Positions 42,751-52,448 of a DNA stretch of 64,000 nt are shown piece by piece. How positions within the stretch are numbered: position 1 is the stretch's first letter; each line of letters starts with the position of its first letter. This DNA is from JABSQH01 sp965230015 (GTDB lineage Bacteria > Actinomycetota > Acidimicrobiia > Acidimicrobiales > Ilumatobacteraceae), in assembly GCA_965230015.1 (NCBI GenBank), contig CBDDKF010000011.1, positions 228,047-292,046 of the forward strand, read 5' to 3'. A model generated the notes under the pieces. The model did no database searches and was not told the origin of the DNA. It saw only the letters and a program-made list of their open reading frames with translations. A program made the translations under genes and the position numbers.

Positions 42751-43344
42751 TCAGGGTGCGTTGGTGGTGATGAAGTAGGCGATCACACGCTCGAGGAACT
42801 CCGCGTCGACCGGGTCGCTGGTGAGGAAGCGGGTGAACACCAGCGCCCCCGAGATCGTTCGCCAAGCCAGTTCGAGATCGAGGTCGGCGCGCAGCTCCCC
42901 GCGATCGATCGCTCGCGTGAAGGCATCGTTGATCACGGGTCGTACCTCGGCCATGAACTCGTCGCGCACCTCGGCCAACGCCGCATCGTGCAACGCCTGC
43001 GACATCATCGTGGCCATCAGTTTCGACTGCTCGACGTCGGACAGACCAGCGACGAACTCCGAGAAGATGTTGCGCAGGTCGGTCGCCAAATCCTCGCCGA
43101 ACTCGAAGTCGTCGAACTCGTGCTTGTCCATCGACTCGATCGCCGCCCGCAAGAGCGCGGCGCGGGTCGGGTAGTGCTTGTACGCGGTGGTCCGACTCAC
43201 CTTGGCTGCGCTGGCCACGTTGGCGTGGGTCACAGCGTCGAGGCCGTCGGCGCGCAGCAGCGTGCCTGCCGCGTCAACGATCGCCGCGCGCGTGCGCTCC
43301 ACGCGCGGATCGTCGTTCCACGCGGGGATTGGGGCTTGTGTCAT
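42751..43344 (-). CDS. TetR family transcriptional regulator
   Basis: A 197-residue protein. The HTH lies at about residues 20-62: TRAAIVDAAGTLLRADGLDAVT, then ASAAKVSRTTAYKHYPTRAALL. The C-terminal ligand domain is divergent. It is divergent from an MMPL exporter, with a palindrome just before the exporter's ATG, so it is most likely the local repressor. Confidence 0.9.
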   Translation of the reverse strand: MTQAPIPAWNDDPRVERTRAAIVDAAGTLLRADGLDAVTHANVASAAKVSRTTAYKHYPTRAALLRAAIESMDKHEFDDFEFGEDLATDLRNIFSEFVAGLSDVEQSKLMATMMSQALHDAALAEVRDEFMAEVRPVINDAFTRAIDRGELRADLDLELAWRTISGALVFTRFLTSDPVDAEFLERVIAYFITTNAP

Positions 43345-43384
43345 CGGCCACAGATGCCGATACCCGCTTGCATCCTCCCCAGTC

Positions 43385-43405
43385 TACTGGTCAACTTGTC
43401 CACTA
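43385..43405. promoter_or_regulatory. Palindrome between TetR gene and MMPL exporter
   Basis: TGGTCAA-C-TTGTCCA (43388-43402) is a 15-bp palindrome with one mismatched pair; two further flanking bases on each side also match, giving a 21-bp site that ends at the exporter's ATG. A bound TetR dimer would block transcription or initiation of the exporter gene (inference). Confidence 0.6.
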
Positions 43406-45862
43406 ATGAACACCACGTCCACTTTCTCCCCGTTGGACGAGCCGTCCGTCGACGACTCGATTCCTTCCGCTCCGCAGTCCACGCCGTCGATGTGGGCCCG
43501 CCTCGGCGGGTTCGCCTTCCGGCGCCGTCGGCGCGTGGCGATCGCGTGGGTGACCATCCTCGTCGGCGTGGTGGCACTGTCAGGGGCGTTCGGTGCACCG
43601 AGCGACAACTCGTTCTCGATCCCCGACTCGGAATCCAAGAGCGGCTTCGACACGCTCGACGTCTACTTCGACGGCTTCGGCAGCGGCATGTCGGGCACGA
43701 TCGTGTTCCAGGCCGACCAAGGCGTCGACGATCCCGAGGTGGTCGATGCGATGACCGAGGTGTTCGCCGAGGTCGACGCGATCGAAGGGGTCACCCTCGT
43801 CAGTCCGTACACACCCCAAGGTCAGGCGCTCGGTCTGGTTGCCACCGAGGGCCCGTTGGCGGGACAGGTGGCCTATGCGCAGGTCGACTTGGCCGAGTCG
43901 GTCGACGAGGTCGAGGCGACCGAGATCGGGGCGGAGATCCTCGACCTCCGTCCGACCGACATCGACGGGCTCACCGTCGAGGTGGGCGGTGCTGCGCTCG
44001 GTGAGTTCGAACCACCCGAGTCCGAGCTGATCGGGCTGTCGTTCGCCATCGTGATCCTGATCGTGTCGTTCGGATCCGTTCTGGCGATGGGTCTGCCCAT
44101 CGGCGTGGCGCTCTTCGGCGTGGGCATCGGCGCCGCGCTGATCACCTTGATTTCCAACGTGATGACCGTCCCCGACTTCGCCATCACGCTGGGTGCGATG
44201 ATCGGTATCGGCGTGGGCATCGACTACGCGCTGTTCATCGTCACCCGATACCGAGAAGGCCTGCGCGCCGGGCTCGAGCCCGAGCAGGCGACGATCTCGG
44301 CGATCGACACCGCCGGTCGTGCTGTCGTGTTCGCCGGCTTCACCGTGGTGATCTCCCTGCTCGGCATGTTCATCATGGGGTTGTCGTTCATCAACGGGTT
44401 GGCGACGGGTGCTGCGGTGACCGTGCTGGTCACGATGAGTGCGTCGGTCACTCTGCTACCGGCGCTGCTCGGCTTCGCCCAACGTCGTGTGGAGGTCACC
44501 CGGCTGCGCGGGCTCATCGCCGCCGGCCTCGTCTCGCTTGCGTTGCTCGGTCTCGGTCTCGGCATCGATCCGCTGCTCGTCGGTGCGCCACTGGCGGCGG
44601 TGGTGCTGCTGGCGTCGTTGGCCATCGCACCGCTTCGTCGAGAGCTTCCACCACGGCGCGAGAAGCCGCTGCGCGAGACGTTGTCGTACCGCTGGAGTCG
44701 CTTTGTGCAGGCGCGACCCTGGTCGATCGCCTTTGCCACCACGGTGTTCCTTCTCGTCCTGACGATTCCGTTGTTCGGGTTGCGTCTCGGGTTCAGCGAC
44801 GAGAGCAACTACGCCGAGGACACCACCACCCGCGCGGCGTACGACCTCACCACCGAGGCCTTCGGCTCGGGCACGAACGGACCGCTGCTGCTCACCGCCG
44901 AGCTCGGCTCGCCGAGCGATCTCGACACCCTGGTGGGCGTGGCCGCGGCCGTTGAAGCGACCGAGGGTGTGGCCAGCGTGGTGGGGCCGATCCCGAACGA
45001 CCCGGCCAACCCCGAGGCGGCGATCATTCAGGTCACGCCGACTACCGGACCGCAGGACGAGGCGACGTCGGAGCTCGTGGAGCAACTGCGCGGCGAGGTG
45101 CTCGTCGAATCCGCCGATGGCACGCCTGTGGTGGTCAACGTGACCGGCACGGTGGCGGCGAACATCGACTTCAGCGACTACCTCGCCGATCGCATCCCGA
45201 TCTTCTTTGCAGCAGTGCTCACCCTGTCGTTCGTGCTGTTGATGATGGTGTTCCGCTCGCTGCTGGTGCCGCTCAAAGCGGTGATCATGAACATGCTCTC
45301 GATCGGCGGCGCATACGGCATCGTCGTTGCGGTGTTCCAGTGGGGTTGGGGTGTCGAGCTGTTCGGCACGTCGGCCGGGCCGATCGAACCGTTCTTGCCG
45401 ATGATGATGTTCGCCATCGTGTTCGGGCTGTCGATGGACTACGAGGTGTTCCTGCTCTCGCGGGTGAAAGAGGAATACGACCGCACGGGTGACGCCATCA
45501 ACTCCGTGGCCGATGGCCTCGCGGCAACCGCCCGCGTGATCACCGCTGCGGCCGCCATCATGGTCGTGGTCTTCGGTTCGTTCGTGCTCGAAGACAACCG
45601 CATCATCAAGATGTTCGGTCTCGGTCTGGCGACCGCGGTGTTCCTCGACGCCACGTTGGTGCGCATGCTGTTGGTCCCTGCCACCATGCAGCTCCTAGGC
45701 GCCCGTAACTGGTGGCTGCCCGGCTGGCTCGACCGGCTGTTGCCCACGTTGAACGTGGAGGGTGGGGCGCACACGTCGGTGATCGAACAGGCCGATCACG
45801 ATCGGCCGACCGACGGCACCGATTCCTCAGACGAACGAGAGCGTGACCCGCTTCCGGTGTAG
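43406..45862 (+). CDS. MMPL/RND family lipid or drug exporter
   Basis: An 818-residue protein with two halves, each a large external loop and about six helices. Key segments are GAMIGIGVGIDYALFIVTRYREGL in the first half and FAIVFGLSMDYEVFLLSRVKEEY in the second (the GxxxDY proton-relay motif). In actinobacteria MMPL proteins export lipids, siderophores or drugs; cargo unknown. ATG 43406 starts the protein; the upstream frame overlaps the TetR gene and is not real. Confidence 0.92.
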   Translation: MNTTSTFSPLDEPSVDDSIPSAPQSTPSMWARLGGFAFRRRRRVAIAWVTILVGVVALSGAFGAPSDNSFSIPDSESKSGFDTLDVYFDGFGSGMSGTIVFQADQGVDDPEVVDAMTEVFAEVDAIEGVTLVSPYTPQGQALGLVATEGPLAGQVAYAQVDLAESVDEVEATEIGAEILDLRPTDIDGLTVEVGGAALGEFEPPESELIGLSFAIVILIVSFGSVLAMGLPIGVALFGVGIGAALITLISNVMTVPDFAITLGAMIGIGVGIDYALFIVTRYREGLRAGLEPEQATISAIDTAGRAVVFAGFTVVISLLGMFIMGLSFINGLATGAAVTVLVTMSASVTLLPALLGFAQRRVEVTRLRGLIAAGLVSLALLGLGLGIDPLLVGAPLAAVVLLASLAIAPLRRELPPRREKPLRETLSYRWSRFVQARPWSIAFATTVFLLVLTIPLFGLRLGFSDESNYAEDTTTRAAYDLTTEAFGSGTNGPLLLTAELGSPSDLDTLVGVAAAVEATEGVASVVGPIPNDPANPEAAIIQVTPTTGPQDEATSELVEQLRGEVLVESADGTPVVVNVTGTVAANIDFSDYLADRIPIFFAAVLTLSFVLLMMVFRSLLVPLKAVIMNMLSIGGAYGIVVAVFQWGWGVELFGTSAGPIEPFLPMMMFAIVFGLSMDYEVFLLSRVKEEYDRTGDAINSVADGLAATARVITAAAAIMVVVFGSFVLEDNRIIKMFGLGLATAVFLDATLVRMLLVPATMQLLGARNWWLPGWLDRLLPTLNVEGGAHTSVIEQADHDRPTDGTDSSDERERDPLPV

Positions 45863-45961
45863 CGCGTAGATCTTTCGGATCTGGGAACGGACGCCGAACG
45901 AATGGAGATGTCGGGCCGGCCACCGGCCGGCACCGACCGCCCACCCCTAACGTGTCGGCCC

Positions 45962-46750
45962 ATGCAGTGGATTCGCCGCAACCTGAAGATCTTGATCCCT
46001 GCCGGCGTCGTGCTCGCCGGGATCGGGATCTACCTGTTCTTCTTCGTCTTTGCGTTCCATCTGATGTTCATCGACGACGAGGTCGACGAAGCCGGCCCCA
46101 TCTTCGACTCCGGTGCCGATGCCTCGGCACAGGGCGCGGCCACGGCCTCGCCCGACGACGTGGTGGTCGTCGATGACGACGCCGAGGCGTCGACCGATGC
46201 TGCCAATGATGCTGGGGGCGACGCCGCCGTGGGCACGGACGAGAACAAGGTCGACAAGTCGGGCCCGGGCGGCGAAGTGCAGGCGTCGCTCGATGCCGTG
46301 GCCGACGCCGAAGAGTCCAACGGTGACACCGCCGCGGCGCCTGCCGCCGACGAGGCTCCGGTGGCGACCGACCCCCCGGTGGAAACCGTCCCCGCCGAGC
46401 CGCAGATCGTCACCCTCGTCGAGGGCAGCTTCATCCCTCGAGGCCGGTACTCCGGTGAGGGGCGGGCCTTCGTGCTCAACGACGGCAGCGAGCAACGGTT
46501 CCTACGCTTCGAGGACTTCGCCACCGACAACGGCCCGGACCTCGACGTGTACCTGGTGAACTCCGACGCCAACGCCGACGAGGGCACGTTCGACGACGAC
46601 TTCATCAATCTCGGCGACCTGCAGGGCAACATCGGCAACCAGAACTACGAGATTCCGCCCGAGGTCGATCTGGCGGTGTACGACACCGTCGTGGTGTGGT
46701 GCGTGCGGTTCGGCTCGGCATTCACCGCCGCCGATCTGCTGCCCGTGTAG
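45962..46750 (+). CDS. Membrane-anchored DM13 domain protein
   Basis: A 262-residue protein. A basic start and one membrane helix (LILIPAGVVLAGIGIYLFFFVFAF region, residues about 10-32) precede a very acidic Ala/Asp linker (about 35-140) and a C-terminal DM13 domain: VEGSFIPRGRYSGEGRAFVL, FATDNGPDLDVYLV and the conserved Cys in VVVWCVRFGSAFTAA. DM13 is proposed to be a redox or cytochrome-like extracellular domain. ATG 45962 is chosen because it begins the anchor. Upstream, 45914-45928 can form a 6-bp GGCCGG hairpin. Confidence 0.87.
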   Translation: MQWIRRNLKILIPAGVVLAGIGIYLFFFVFAFHLMFIDDEVDEAGPIFDSGADASAQGAATASPDDVVVVDDDAEASTDAANDAGGDAAVGTDENKVDKSGPGGEVQASLDAVADAEESNGDTAAAPAADEAPVATDPPVETVPAEPQIVTLVEGSFIPRGRYSGEGRAFVLNDGSEQRFLRFEDFATDNGPDLDVYLVNSDANADEGTFDDDFINLGDLQGNIGNQNYEIPPEVDLAVYDTVVVWCVRFGSAFTAADLLPV

Positions 46751-46825
46751 CACCACGTGAGAACCGGGTAAGACCGCCCGCCCAGACGGAATCTGCGGTG
46801 CATCGTCGACGTTGAATGAGTCACG

Positions 46826-47731
46826 ATGTTCAAGAACACCCTCAAGACCACAGCCCTCCTCGGCGGACTCGGCGGCCTGATCGTCGTCGTCGCCGGCGTG
46901 CTCGGCGGGGGCAGCTCCACTGCGCTGGTCATCGGCCTCGCGCTCGCCCTCGTGCTCGTCGGTGGCAGCTACTGGTTCAGCGACCGCCTCGCCCTCAAGT
47001 CTGCGGGCGCCCGCGTGATCACCGAAGCCGACGCTCCCGAGTTCTACGGGATCGTCCGCAATCTCGCCCAGCGGGCGAACATGCCGATGCCCACCGTGGC
47101 GATCTCGCCCGATGCCCAGCCCAATGCGTTCGCCACCGGCCGCAACCCACAGCACGCCGTGGTGTGCGCCACCCAAGGATTGCTGCAAGCCCTGCCGCGT
47201 AACGAAGTCGAGGCGGTGATGGCTCACGAGCTGATGCACGTCCGCCACCGCGACATCCTCATCGGATCGGTCGCCGCGGCGATCGCCACCGCGATCTCGT
47301 TCGTCGCCAACATGGCGCTGTGGGCGACGATGTTCGGCGGCGGCGACGACGAGGATCGCAACCCGATCGCCCTGCTCGCCGTGGCCCTCCTCGCACCGAT
47401 CGCTGCGTCGTTGATGCAGATGGCAGTCAGCCGGTCACGTGAGTTCGAGGCCGACCGGGGCGCCGCCGAGCTACTCGGTAACGGTCAGTCGTTGGCCAGC
47501 GCGCTGCGCCGCATCGAGGCCATCGCCACACGCACGCCGATGGAGGTGGCGCCCGCGCAGGCGTACGCCTACATCCACAACCCGCTGGCCGAGTTCGGCC
47601 AGGGTCGGCGCGGTGGCGGCCGGCGCAGCAACGGACCCGACCTGGCCCGCCTGTTCTCGACGCATCCGTCCACCGACGACCGCATCGAGGCGCTCGAGCA
47701 GTACGACCGCAAGCGGCTCATCGGCGCCTGA
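46826..47731 (+). CDS. htpX: Membrane zinc metalloprotease HtpX
   Basis: A 301-residue M48 protease with two N-terminal helices, then the catalytic HELMH at about residues 134-138, two more helices, and SREFEADRGAAELLG providing the third zinc ligand. FSTHPSTDDRIEAL is the usual C-terminal family segment. It degrades damaged membrane proteins. The ATG is at 46826, 75 bases after the DM13 gene. Confidence 0.95.
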   Translation: MFKNTLKTTALLGGLGGLIVVVAGVLGGGSSTALVIGLALALVLVGGSYWFSDRLALKSAGARVITEADAPEFYGIVRNLAQRANMPMPTVAISPDAQPNAFATGRNPQHAVVCATQGLLQALPRNEVEAVMAHELMHVRHRDILIGSVAAAIATAISFVANMALWATMFGGGDDEDRNPIALLAVALLAPIAASLMQMAVSRSREFEADRGAAELLGNGQSLASALRRIEAIATRTPMEVAPAQAYAYIHNPLAEFGQGRRGGGRRSNGPDLARLFSTHPSTDDRIEALEQYDRKRLIGA

Positions 47732-47796
47732 CCGATTCGCCCGTTGGTGCTCGGGTGTTGGCGGGCTGTTAGCGGCGATGTGGTCCACTCGGCCGC

Positions 47797-49729
47797 ATGC
47801 GCACCGCTCCAACGTTCATTCGCTCGATCATCGTGCTCGGGCTGCTCGTCAGCGCCGCAGTAGTAGGGGTGGGTGCGTCATCTGCACCGGTTGCCGAGGC
47901 CGCCTCGTTTCCCGACTGTACGGGTGACGACGACGACAACACCGACGTCGATTGCCTTCCGACCAACGATGGCAACGACGTCAACGCCGTGGTCCTCGGC
48001 GTGTTCGGCTCGGGCAACCTGACCGTGCGCACGTCGTTCAACTACCCGGCATGTGACTTGTACACCGAAACGAGGAACTGCTTCTGGTCGGTGAGCAAGC
48101 CACAGATCACCGGGTGCTACTACCTGAAGAACGGCGACCCGACGCAGCTCGAGTCGTGCGGCGGGAGTTACCGAGACCTCTACAAGGAGCCGCCAGCGGG
48201 GTCGTCGAACGACCATTTCACCTACACCAGCGGTACCGCGACGAGCTTCTCCGGCAATGTCAGCCAGTTGCGGTGCGCAGGCAGCTACAGCACCGTATAC
48301 GCGTACGGCGGCGACCAACGCACCGACTTCGTGTGGCGCACCCGCGGACCAAACACCGCCAACTGCGACATCGCGGTGAATCTGCCGGTACCCGACAACT
48401 TGCAGGGCCCGAGCCTGGTGCGGGTACGCGTGGGCGGGACGATCTGCGAGGCCGACTCGGGCACCAACTGCTCGAGCTCGCGCGGTGTCAGTGACTACGC
48501 CTGGATCCCGGTTTCCGGTCCGGTGCCGCCTCCAGATCCGACCGACCCACCAGATCCGTCTGACCCCGCCGACCCACCTGTTGATCCCGAATCGCCCGAG
48601 CGCATCGTGGACACCCGCGCTGGCGAGGAGACGTCCGACGGCCTCCAGGAAGGCGAGGGACTGGTCGAGGCGAAGTCGTCCCAAGCGCATCCAGGTGGCA
48701 GGACGTGCGGGCGTGCCCGACGACGCCAAGGCGGTGATCATCAACGCCATCGCCGTCGGACCGGACGGGAACGGCTATCTCGTGTTCTATCCATGCGACG
48801 AGGACGTACCGACGTCGTCGTCGCTCAATTACCAGACCGGCCAAGTCGTGGCGAACACCGTGATCGTCAAGCTCACCTCGAGCGGCGAGATCTGCGTGTA
48901 CTCGCTGCGCGACGTGCACGTCGTTGTCGACGTCACCGGCTACATCGGCGCAGACTCGTCGGCGGTGTCGCTCGTGCCGGCGCGGCTCGCGGAGTCACGC
49001 GAGCAAGAGGAGTCCGTCGACGGCGAGTCGGAGGGGTTCGGGCGCGTCGAGGCCGACTCGGTGACCGAGATTCAAGTGACCGGCCGAGGTGGTGTCCCCG
49101 ACGACGCCGTGGCGATCGGTGCCAACCTGACCGGGGTGCAAGCAGGAGGCAATGGCAACTTGCGGCTGTACCCCTGCACCGACCAGCCGCCGCTGGCGTC
49201 GAACGTCAATGTCACCGCCGGTAGCACGCGAGCCAACTCGGCGATCGTCGGACTCAGCGACACGGGCACGGTGTGCGTGTATTCGTCGACCGACACCGAC
49301 TTCATCTTGGACGTGACGACCGCGTTCCTCGACGACCCCGACTTCTTGCCCGGCGATCCGTTGCGCTTCCTCGAGACACGTCCGACCGAGAAGACGGTCG
49401 ACGGCGAGAGCCAGGGCGAGGGCAAGATCGAGGCGAAATCGAGCATCCGCGTGCAGGTCGCCGGACGAGCAGGTCTGCCGGACGATCTCGACTTCGCTGC
49501 GGTGAACCTCACCGCCGTCGATCCCCTCGGCAACGGCTACGTCGCCGGGTACCCCTGCGATGGAGTTCCCGACACGTCGTCGCTGAACTTCAGGGCGACT
49601 GACTTCGCCACGCCGAACTCGGGGGTGTTCCAGCTCGACGACGACGGCGGACTGTGCCTCTACGCCCACGAGTCGGTGCACCTGGTGGTGGACGTTGGTG
49701 CTGTCGGCGGCGCCGACGCCAACCGTTGA
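47797..49729 (+). CDS. Secreted surface protein with three 127-residue repeats, interrupted by a +1 frameshift
   Basis: The signal peptide (cleavage near AEA-ASF) is followed by a Cys-containing domain (about residues 40-240), a Pro/Asp linker (PPPDPTDPPDPSDP) and three repeats starting R-x-x-x-(T/S)R and containing QVAGRAGVPDDA-type and VYS/VDV-type strands. The frame opened at 47797 leaves the repeats at the C-run 48680-48682; the rest is readable one base on, to 49729. Without that base the protein would be about 643 residues. Likely exported to the cell surface; function unknown. Confidence 0.8.
48601..49729 (+). repeat. Three tandem ~381-base repeats in the surface protein
   Basis: Repeats begin at 48601 (RIVDTRAGEE), 48983 (RLAESREQEE) and 49364 (RFLETRPTEK). 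The first spans 382 bases and the second 381 (127 codons); the one-base excess is the frameshift at 48680-48682. The third is shorter, ending at the stop. The repeats are diverged, so recent expansion is not indicated. Confidence 0.85.
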
Positions 49730-49737
49730 CGTCGCTG

Positions 49738-50577
49738 TCAGCCGGGTGTCGGGGCGAAACTCGGGCCGCGATCGACCCCCTCGCCGCGCAGCGCGGCGAG
49801 CGGGTCGCGTACGTCGTCGATGTACCCGAGGGCGTACGCGCCGAGTTGGTAGCCCATCAGCCGCAGTAACTCGTCGGGAAGCTCGGCGGCCACGTCGGGC
49901 GGCACCGACAGGTATTGGTTCTCCTCCTGACGCAACCACGACACGTTGTAGGTGATGTTGAGGCCGCGGCGGACGTGATCGGAGCGGTTCGCGCCACCCC
50001 CGTGGTACACCTTCCCCGTGTACAGCAGACACGAGCCGCGGCGCATCTCTGCTGCGATGGTCTCGTCGACCGTGTGCTCGAAGCTGTTCGGCAGCTCCTG
50101 ACTGCCGATCATCACGCGCGTTGCGCCGTTCTCCTCGGTGAAGTCGGTCATCGCCCAGATCGTGTTGCACTGCACGTGGTAGTCGGCCGGAAACTCGTAG
50201 AAGTCGAACGCCCACTGGTCCCGATGAATCTGCTGGCCAGGAGAGTCCGGGCCGATCGAGATCATCTGGGTGAGATGCAACTGAAACGACTTGGCCCGGT
50301 CGAGGAGCCGCCCGGCCACGTCGAGGATGACCGGATGCTGGATCAGCTCGTGGCTGGCGGGCGAGCGGGCGATCAGCGCGCCCGTGCGCGCGGTGGTGCG
50401 CCCTGAGAAGTCATCGCTCCCCATCGGCGTCGCGTCGATGTGTGGCGCCATCTCCGCGGCGACGCGATCGATCACCTCGGACGATGCCAGGTCGTCGATG
50501 ATCAGCGCGCCGTCACGGCGGAGGATCTCGTCGAGAGTTGCCGGCGCGGTGTCGGGTGTGCAGTGCGTGATCCCCAT
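49738..50577 (-). CDS. Phytanoyl-CoA dioxygenase (PhyH) family protein
   Basis: A 279-residue Fe(II)/2-oxoglutarate oxygenase. The metal triad is His 118 and Asp 120 (QIHRDQW) plus His 192 (KVYHGGG); an Arg near 203 should bind 2-oxoglutarate. It hydroxylates an unknown small molecule. ATG 50577 is preferred over upstream codons because homology starts there (DEILRRDGALIIDDL follows). It diverges from the ABC cassette by 66 bases. Confidence 0.87.
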   Translation of the reverse strand: MGITHCTPDTAPATLDEILRRDGALIIDDLASSEVIDRVAAEMAPHIDATPMGSDDFSGRTTARTGALIARSPASHELIQHPVILDVAGRLLDRAKSFQLHLTQMISIGPDSPGQQIHRDQWAFDFYEFPADYHVQCNTIWAMTDFTEENGATRVMIGSQELPNSFEHTVDETIAAEMRRGSCLLYTGKVYHGGGANRSDHVRRGLNITYNVSWLRQEENQYLSVPPDVAAELPDELLRLMGYQLGAYALGYIDDVRDPLAALRGEGVDRGPSFAPTPG

Positions 50578-50643
50578 GTCGCGACCGTACTCAGATACCG
50601 GCCGCCGAGCTGATCCGGCGACGAGCTGACAGACTCGGGCCCA

Positions 50644-51585
50644 ATGACGGTGATCGTCGAGACGCGCGGGCTGGTGATGCAGTTCCCGGCGACGCGGGCG
50701 CTCGATCGGCTCGACATCGCGATCGAGTCCGGGGTGACGGGTTTGGTCGGTGCAAACGGCGCTGGCAAGACCACGTTGATCTCGCTCATGCTCGGGCTGC
50801 TCCGACCCACCGACGGGTCGATTCGTGTGCTCGATCGCGACCCGGGTCCCGATGGGCCCGAGCTGCGGGCACTCATCGGCTACGGACCCGAGCGCAACGT
50901 GTTGCCCGACGACATGCGGGCCTACGACTTCGTGCACCACCTCGCTGAGGTGAAGGGGCTCCCGCGCGACGAGGCGCGCAGCCGGGCCAGCGACTCGCTG
51001 TATCTCGTCGGCCTAGGAGAGGAGCGGTTCCGCGCGTTGGGGACGATGTCGACCGGCCAGCGTCAGCGCGTCAAGCTGGCCCAGGCGATCGCTGCAGACC
51101 CGCGGCTGATCGTGCTCGACGAGCCGACCGATGGGCTCGACCCGGTGCAGCGCGACGAGATGTTGGCGATCATCCGGCAGGTCAATCGCAACTTCGGGAT
51201 CGACGTGATCCTGTCGAGCCACGTGCTCGAAGAGGTCGAGCGGGTGTGCGACCGGGTGGTCGCCCTCGACGAAGGCAAGCTGATCGCCCAGGGAGCGCTG
51301 CACGAGCTGGCGGGTGCCACAGGAGGAATCGAGGTGGAGCTGGTCGACCTGCGCGATCGGCCCGGCGCGGTCGATCAGGTCGTAGCCGACCTCACGGCGG
51401 CGGGCCTCGAAGTGACGCGCAACGGCGCGGTGCTCGCCGTGGAAGGTGCCGACGACGAGCTGCTGTTCGATCGCGCCGGTGCCGCGATCGCCCGGCACGG
51501 CGCACGGCTGCGCCGCTTGGAGCAGCGACGACGGACCCTCGACGATCTGTTCGACGATCCGCGAGCGATGGGGCCGGCTCGATGA
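50644..51585 (+). CDS. ABC transporter ATP-binding protein
   Basis: A 313-residue ATPase. Walker A is GANGAGKTT (about residue 37), the signature is MSTGQRQR, Walker B is LIVLDEPTDGLD and the switch His is in SSHVLEE. A C-terminal extension of about 90 residues carries an extra regulatory domain. It is the first gene of a four-gene cassette; its stop overlaps the permease ATG (ATGA). Confidence 0.95.
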   Translation: MTVIVETRGLVMQFPATRALDRLDIAIESGVTGLVGANGAGKTTLISLMLGLLRPTDGSIRVLDRDPGPDGPELRALIGYGPERNVLPDDMRAYDFVHHLAEVKGLPRDEARSRASDSLYLVGLGEERFRALGTMSTGQRQRVKLAQAIAADPRLIVLDEPTDGLDPVQRDEMLAIIRQVNRNFGIDVILSSHVLEEVERVCDRVVALDEGKLIAQGALHELAGATGGIEVELVDLRDRPGAVDQVVADLTAAGLEVTRNGAVLAVEGADDELLFDRAGAAIARHGARLRRLEQRRRTLDDLFDDPRAMGPAR

Positions 51586-52448
51586 GCGACGCCCGCATTG
51601 TCGAGCGGGGCTTCCAACGCTACGACGGTCCGCGGTCGGGTGTTGCGGGCGCGATCCGCAGCGTTGCGTGGCAGTCGGCGCGGGCGACGCTCGGGCTGGG
51701 ACGTCCCGCCCGGTCGAAGGTCTTCCCCGTGATCGCCGTGGTCATCGCATACGTCCCAGCGATCGTGTTCGTCGGTATCTCGGTGCTCATCCCTGGCGAC
51801 GTCGTCGATCCGGAAGACGTCGCCGACTACGCGTCGTACTACGGGTTCATCACGCTGGCGATCTTCTTGTTCGCAGCGCTCGTGGCTCCCGAGATGTTGG
51901 TCACCGATCGGCGCAACGGGATGCTGGCGCTGTATCTGTCGACGCCGCTGCATCGCGGGACCTATCTCGCCGCCAAGGCGCTGGCCGTCGCCGGCACGCT
52001 TGCGTTGGTCACGATCGGCCCGCCGCTGCTCGTGCTGGCGGGATACACGTTCGACGGTTCGGGCCCCGACGGTGTCGACGGGTGGCTCCTGGTGTTGGTG
52101 CGGATCCTGATCTCCGGCGTGGCCATCTCGGCGGCGTTGATGGCGGTGTCGATGGCCGCGTCGAGCGTGACCGACCGCAAGGCCTTCGCCGCGATCGGCA
52201 TCATCTTGCTCGTGTTCGCCTCGAGTGCGTTCGCTGGCGCACTCGTCGACGGCGCTGGGGCGTCGGTGTATTGGCGCATGGTCGATCTGTCGACGATGCC
52301 GTTCGAGCTGGTGTTCCGCATCTTCGGCCAAGCCGGGAACTTCCCGGATCTGGCGACCTGGGCGGTGATCGTGGCCAACGTGGGGTGGACGGCGGCCGGT
52401 CTGGCCGTGGTCGCCTGGCGGTACCTCGGGTTGGTGATCGCCCGATGA
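51582..52448 (+). CDS. ABC transporter permease
   Basis: A 288-residue, about six-helix membrane protein of the ABC-2 / GldF-like type. LVAPEMLVTDRRNGMLALYLSTPLHRGTYLAAKALAV is the family-typical cytoplasmic loop after helix 2. It pairs with the preceding ATPase. Coupled on both sides by ATGA. Cargo unknown. Confidence 0.88.
   Translation: MSDARIVERGFQRYDGPRSGVAGAIRSVAWQSARATLGLGRPARSKVFPVIAVVIAYVPAIVFVGISVLIPGDVVDPEDVADYASYYGFITLAIFLFAALVAPEMLVTDRRNGMLALYLSTPLHRGTYLAAKALAVAGTLALVTIGPPLLVLAGYTFDGSGPDGVDGWLLVLVRILISGVAISAALMAVSMAASSVTDRKAFAAIGIILLVFASSAFAGALVDGAGASVYWRMVDLSTMPFELVFRIFGQAGNFPDLATWAVIVANVGWTAAGLAVVAWRYLGLVIAR

Noticed and set aside
45868..45882. AGATC-TTTCG-GATCT hairpin after the MMPL gene
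   Set aside because: Five-base stem without a T-tract; plausible but not distinguishable from chance.
47797..49224. Possibility that the surface protein really ends in the original frame at 49224
   Set aside because: After 48682 that frame becomes Arg-rich and unrelated, whereas the adjacent frame continues the same 127-residue repeat.
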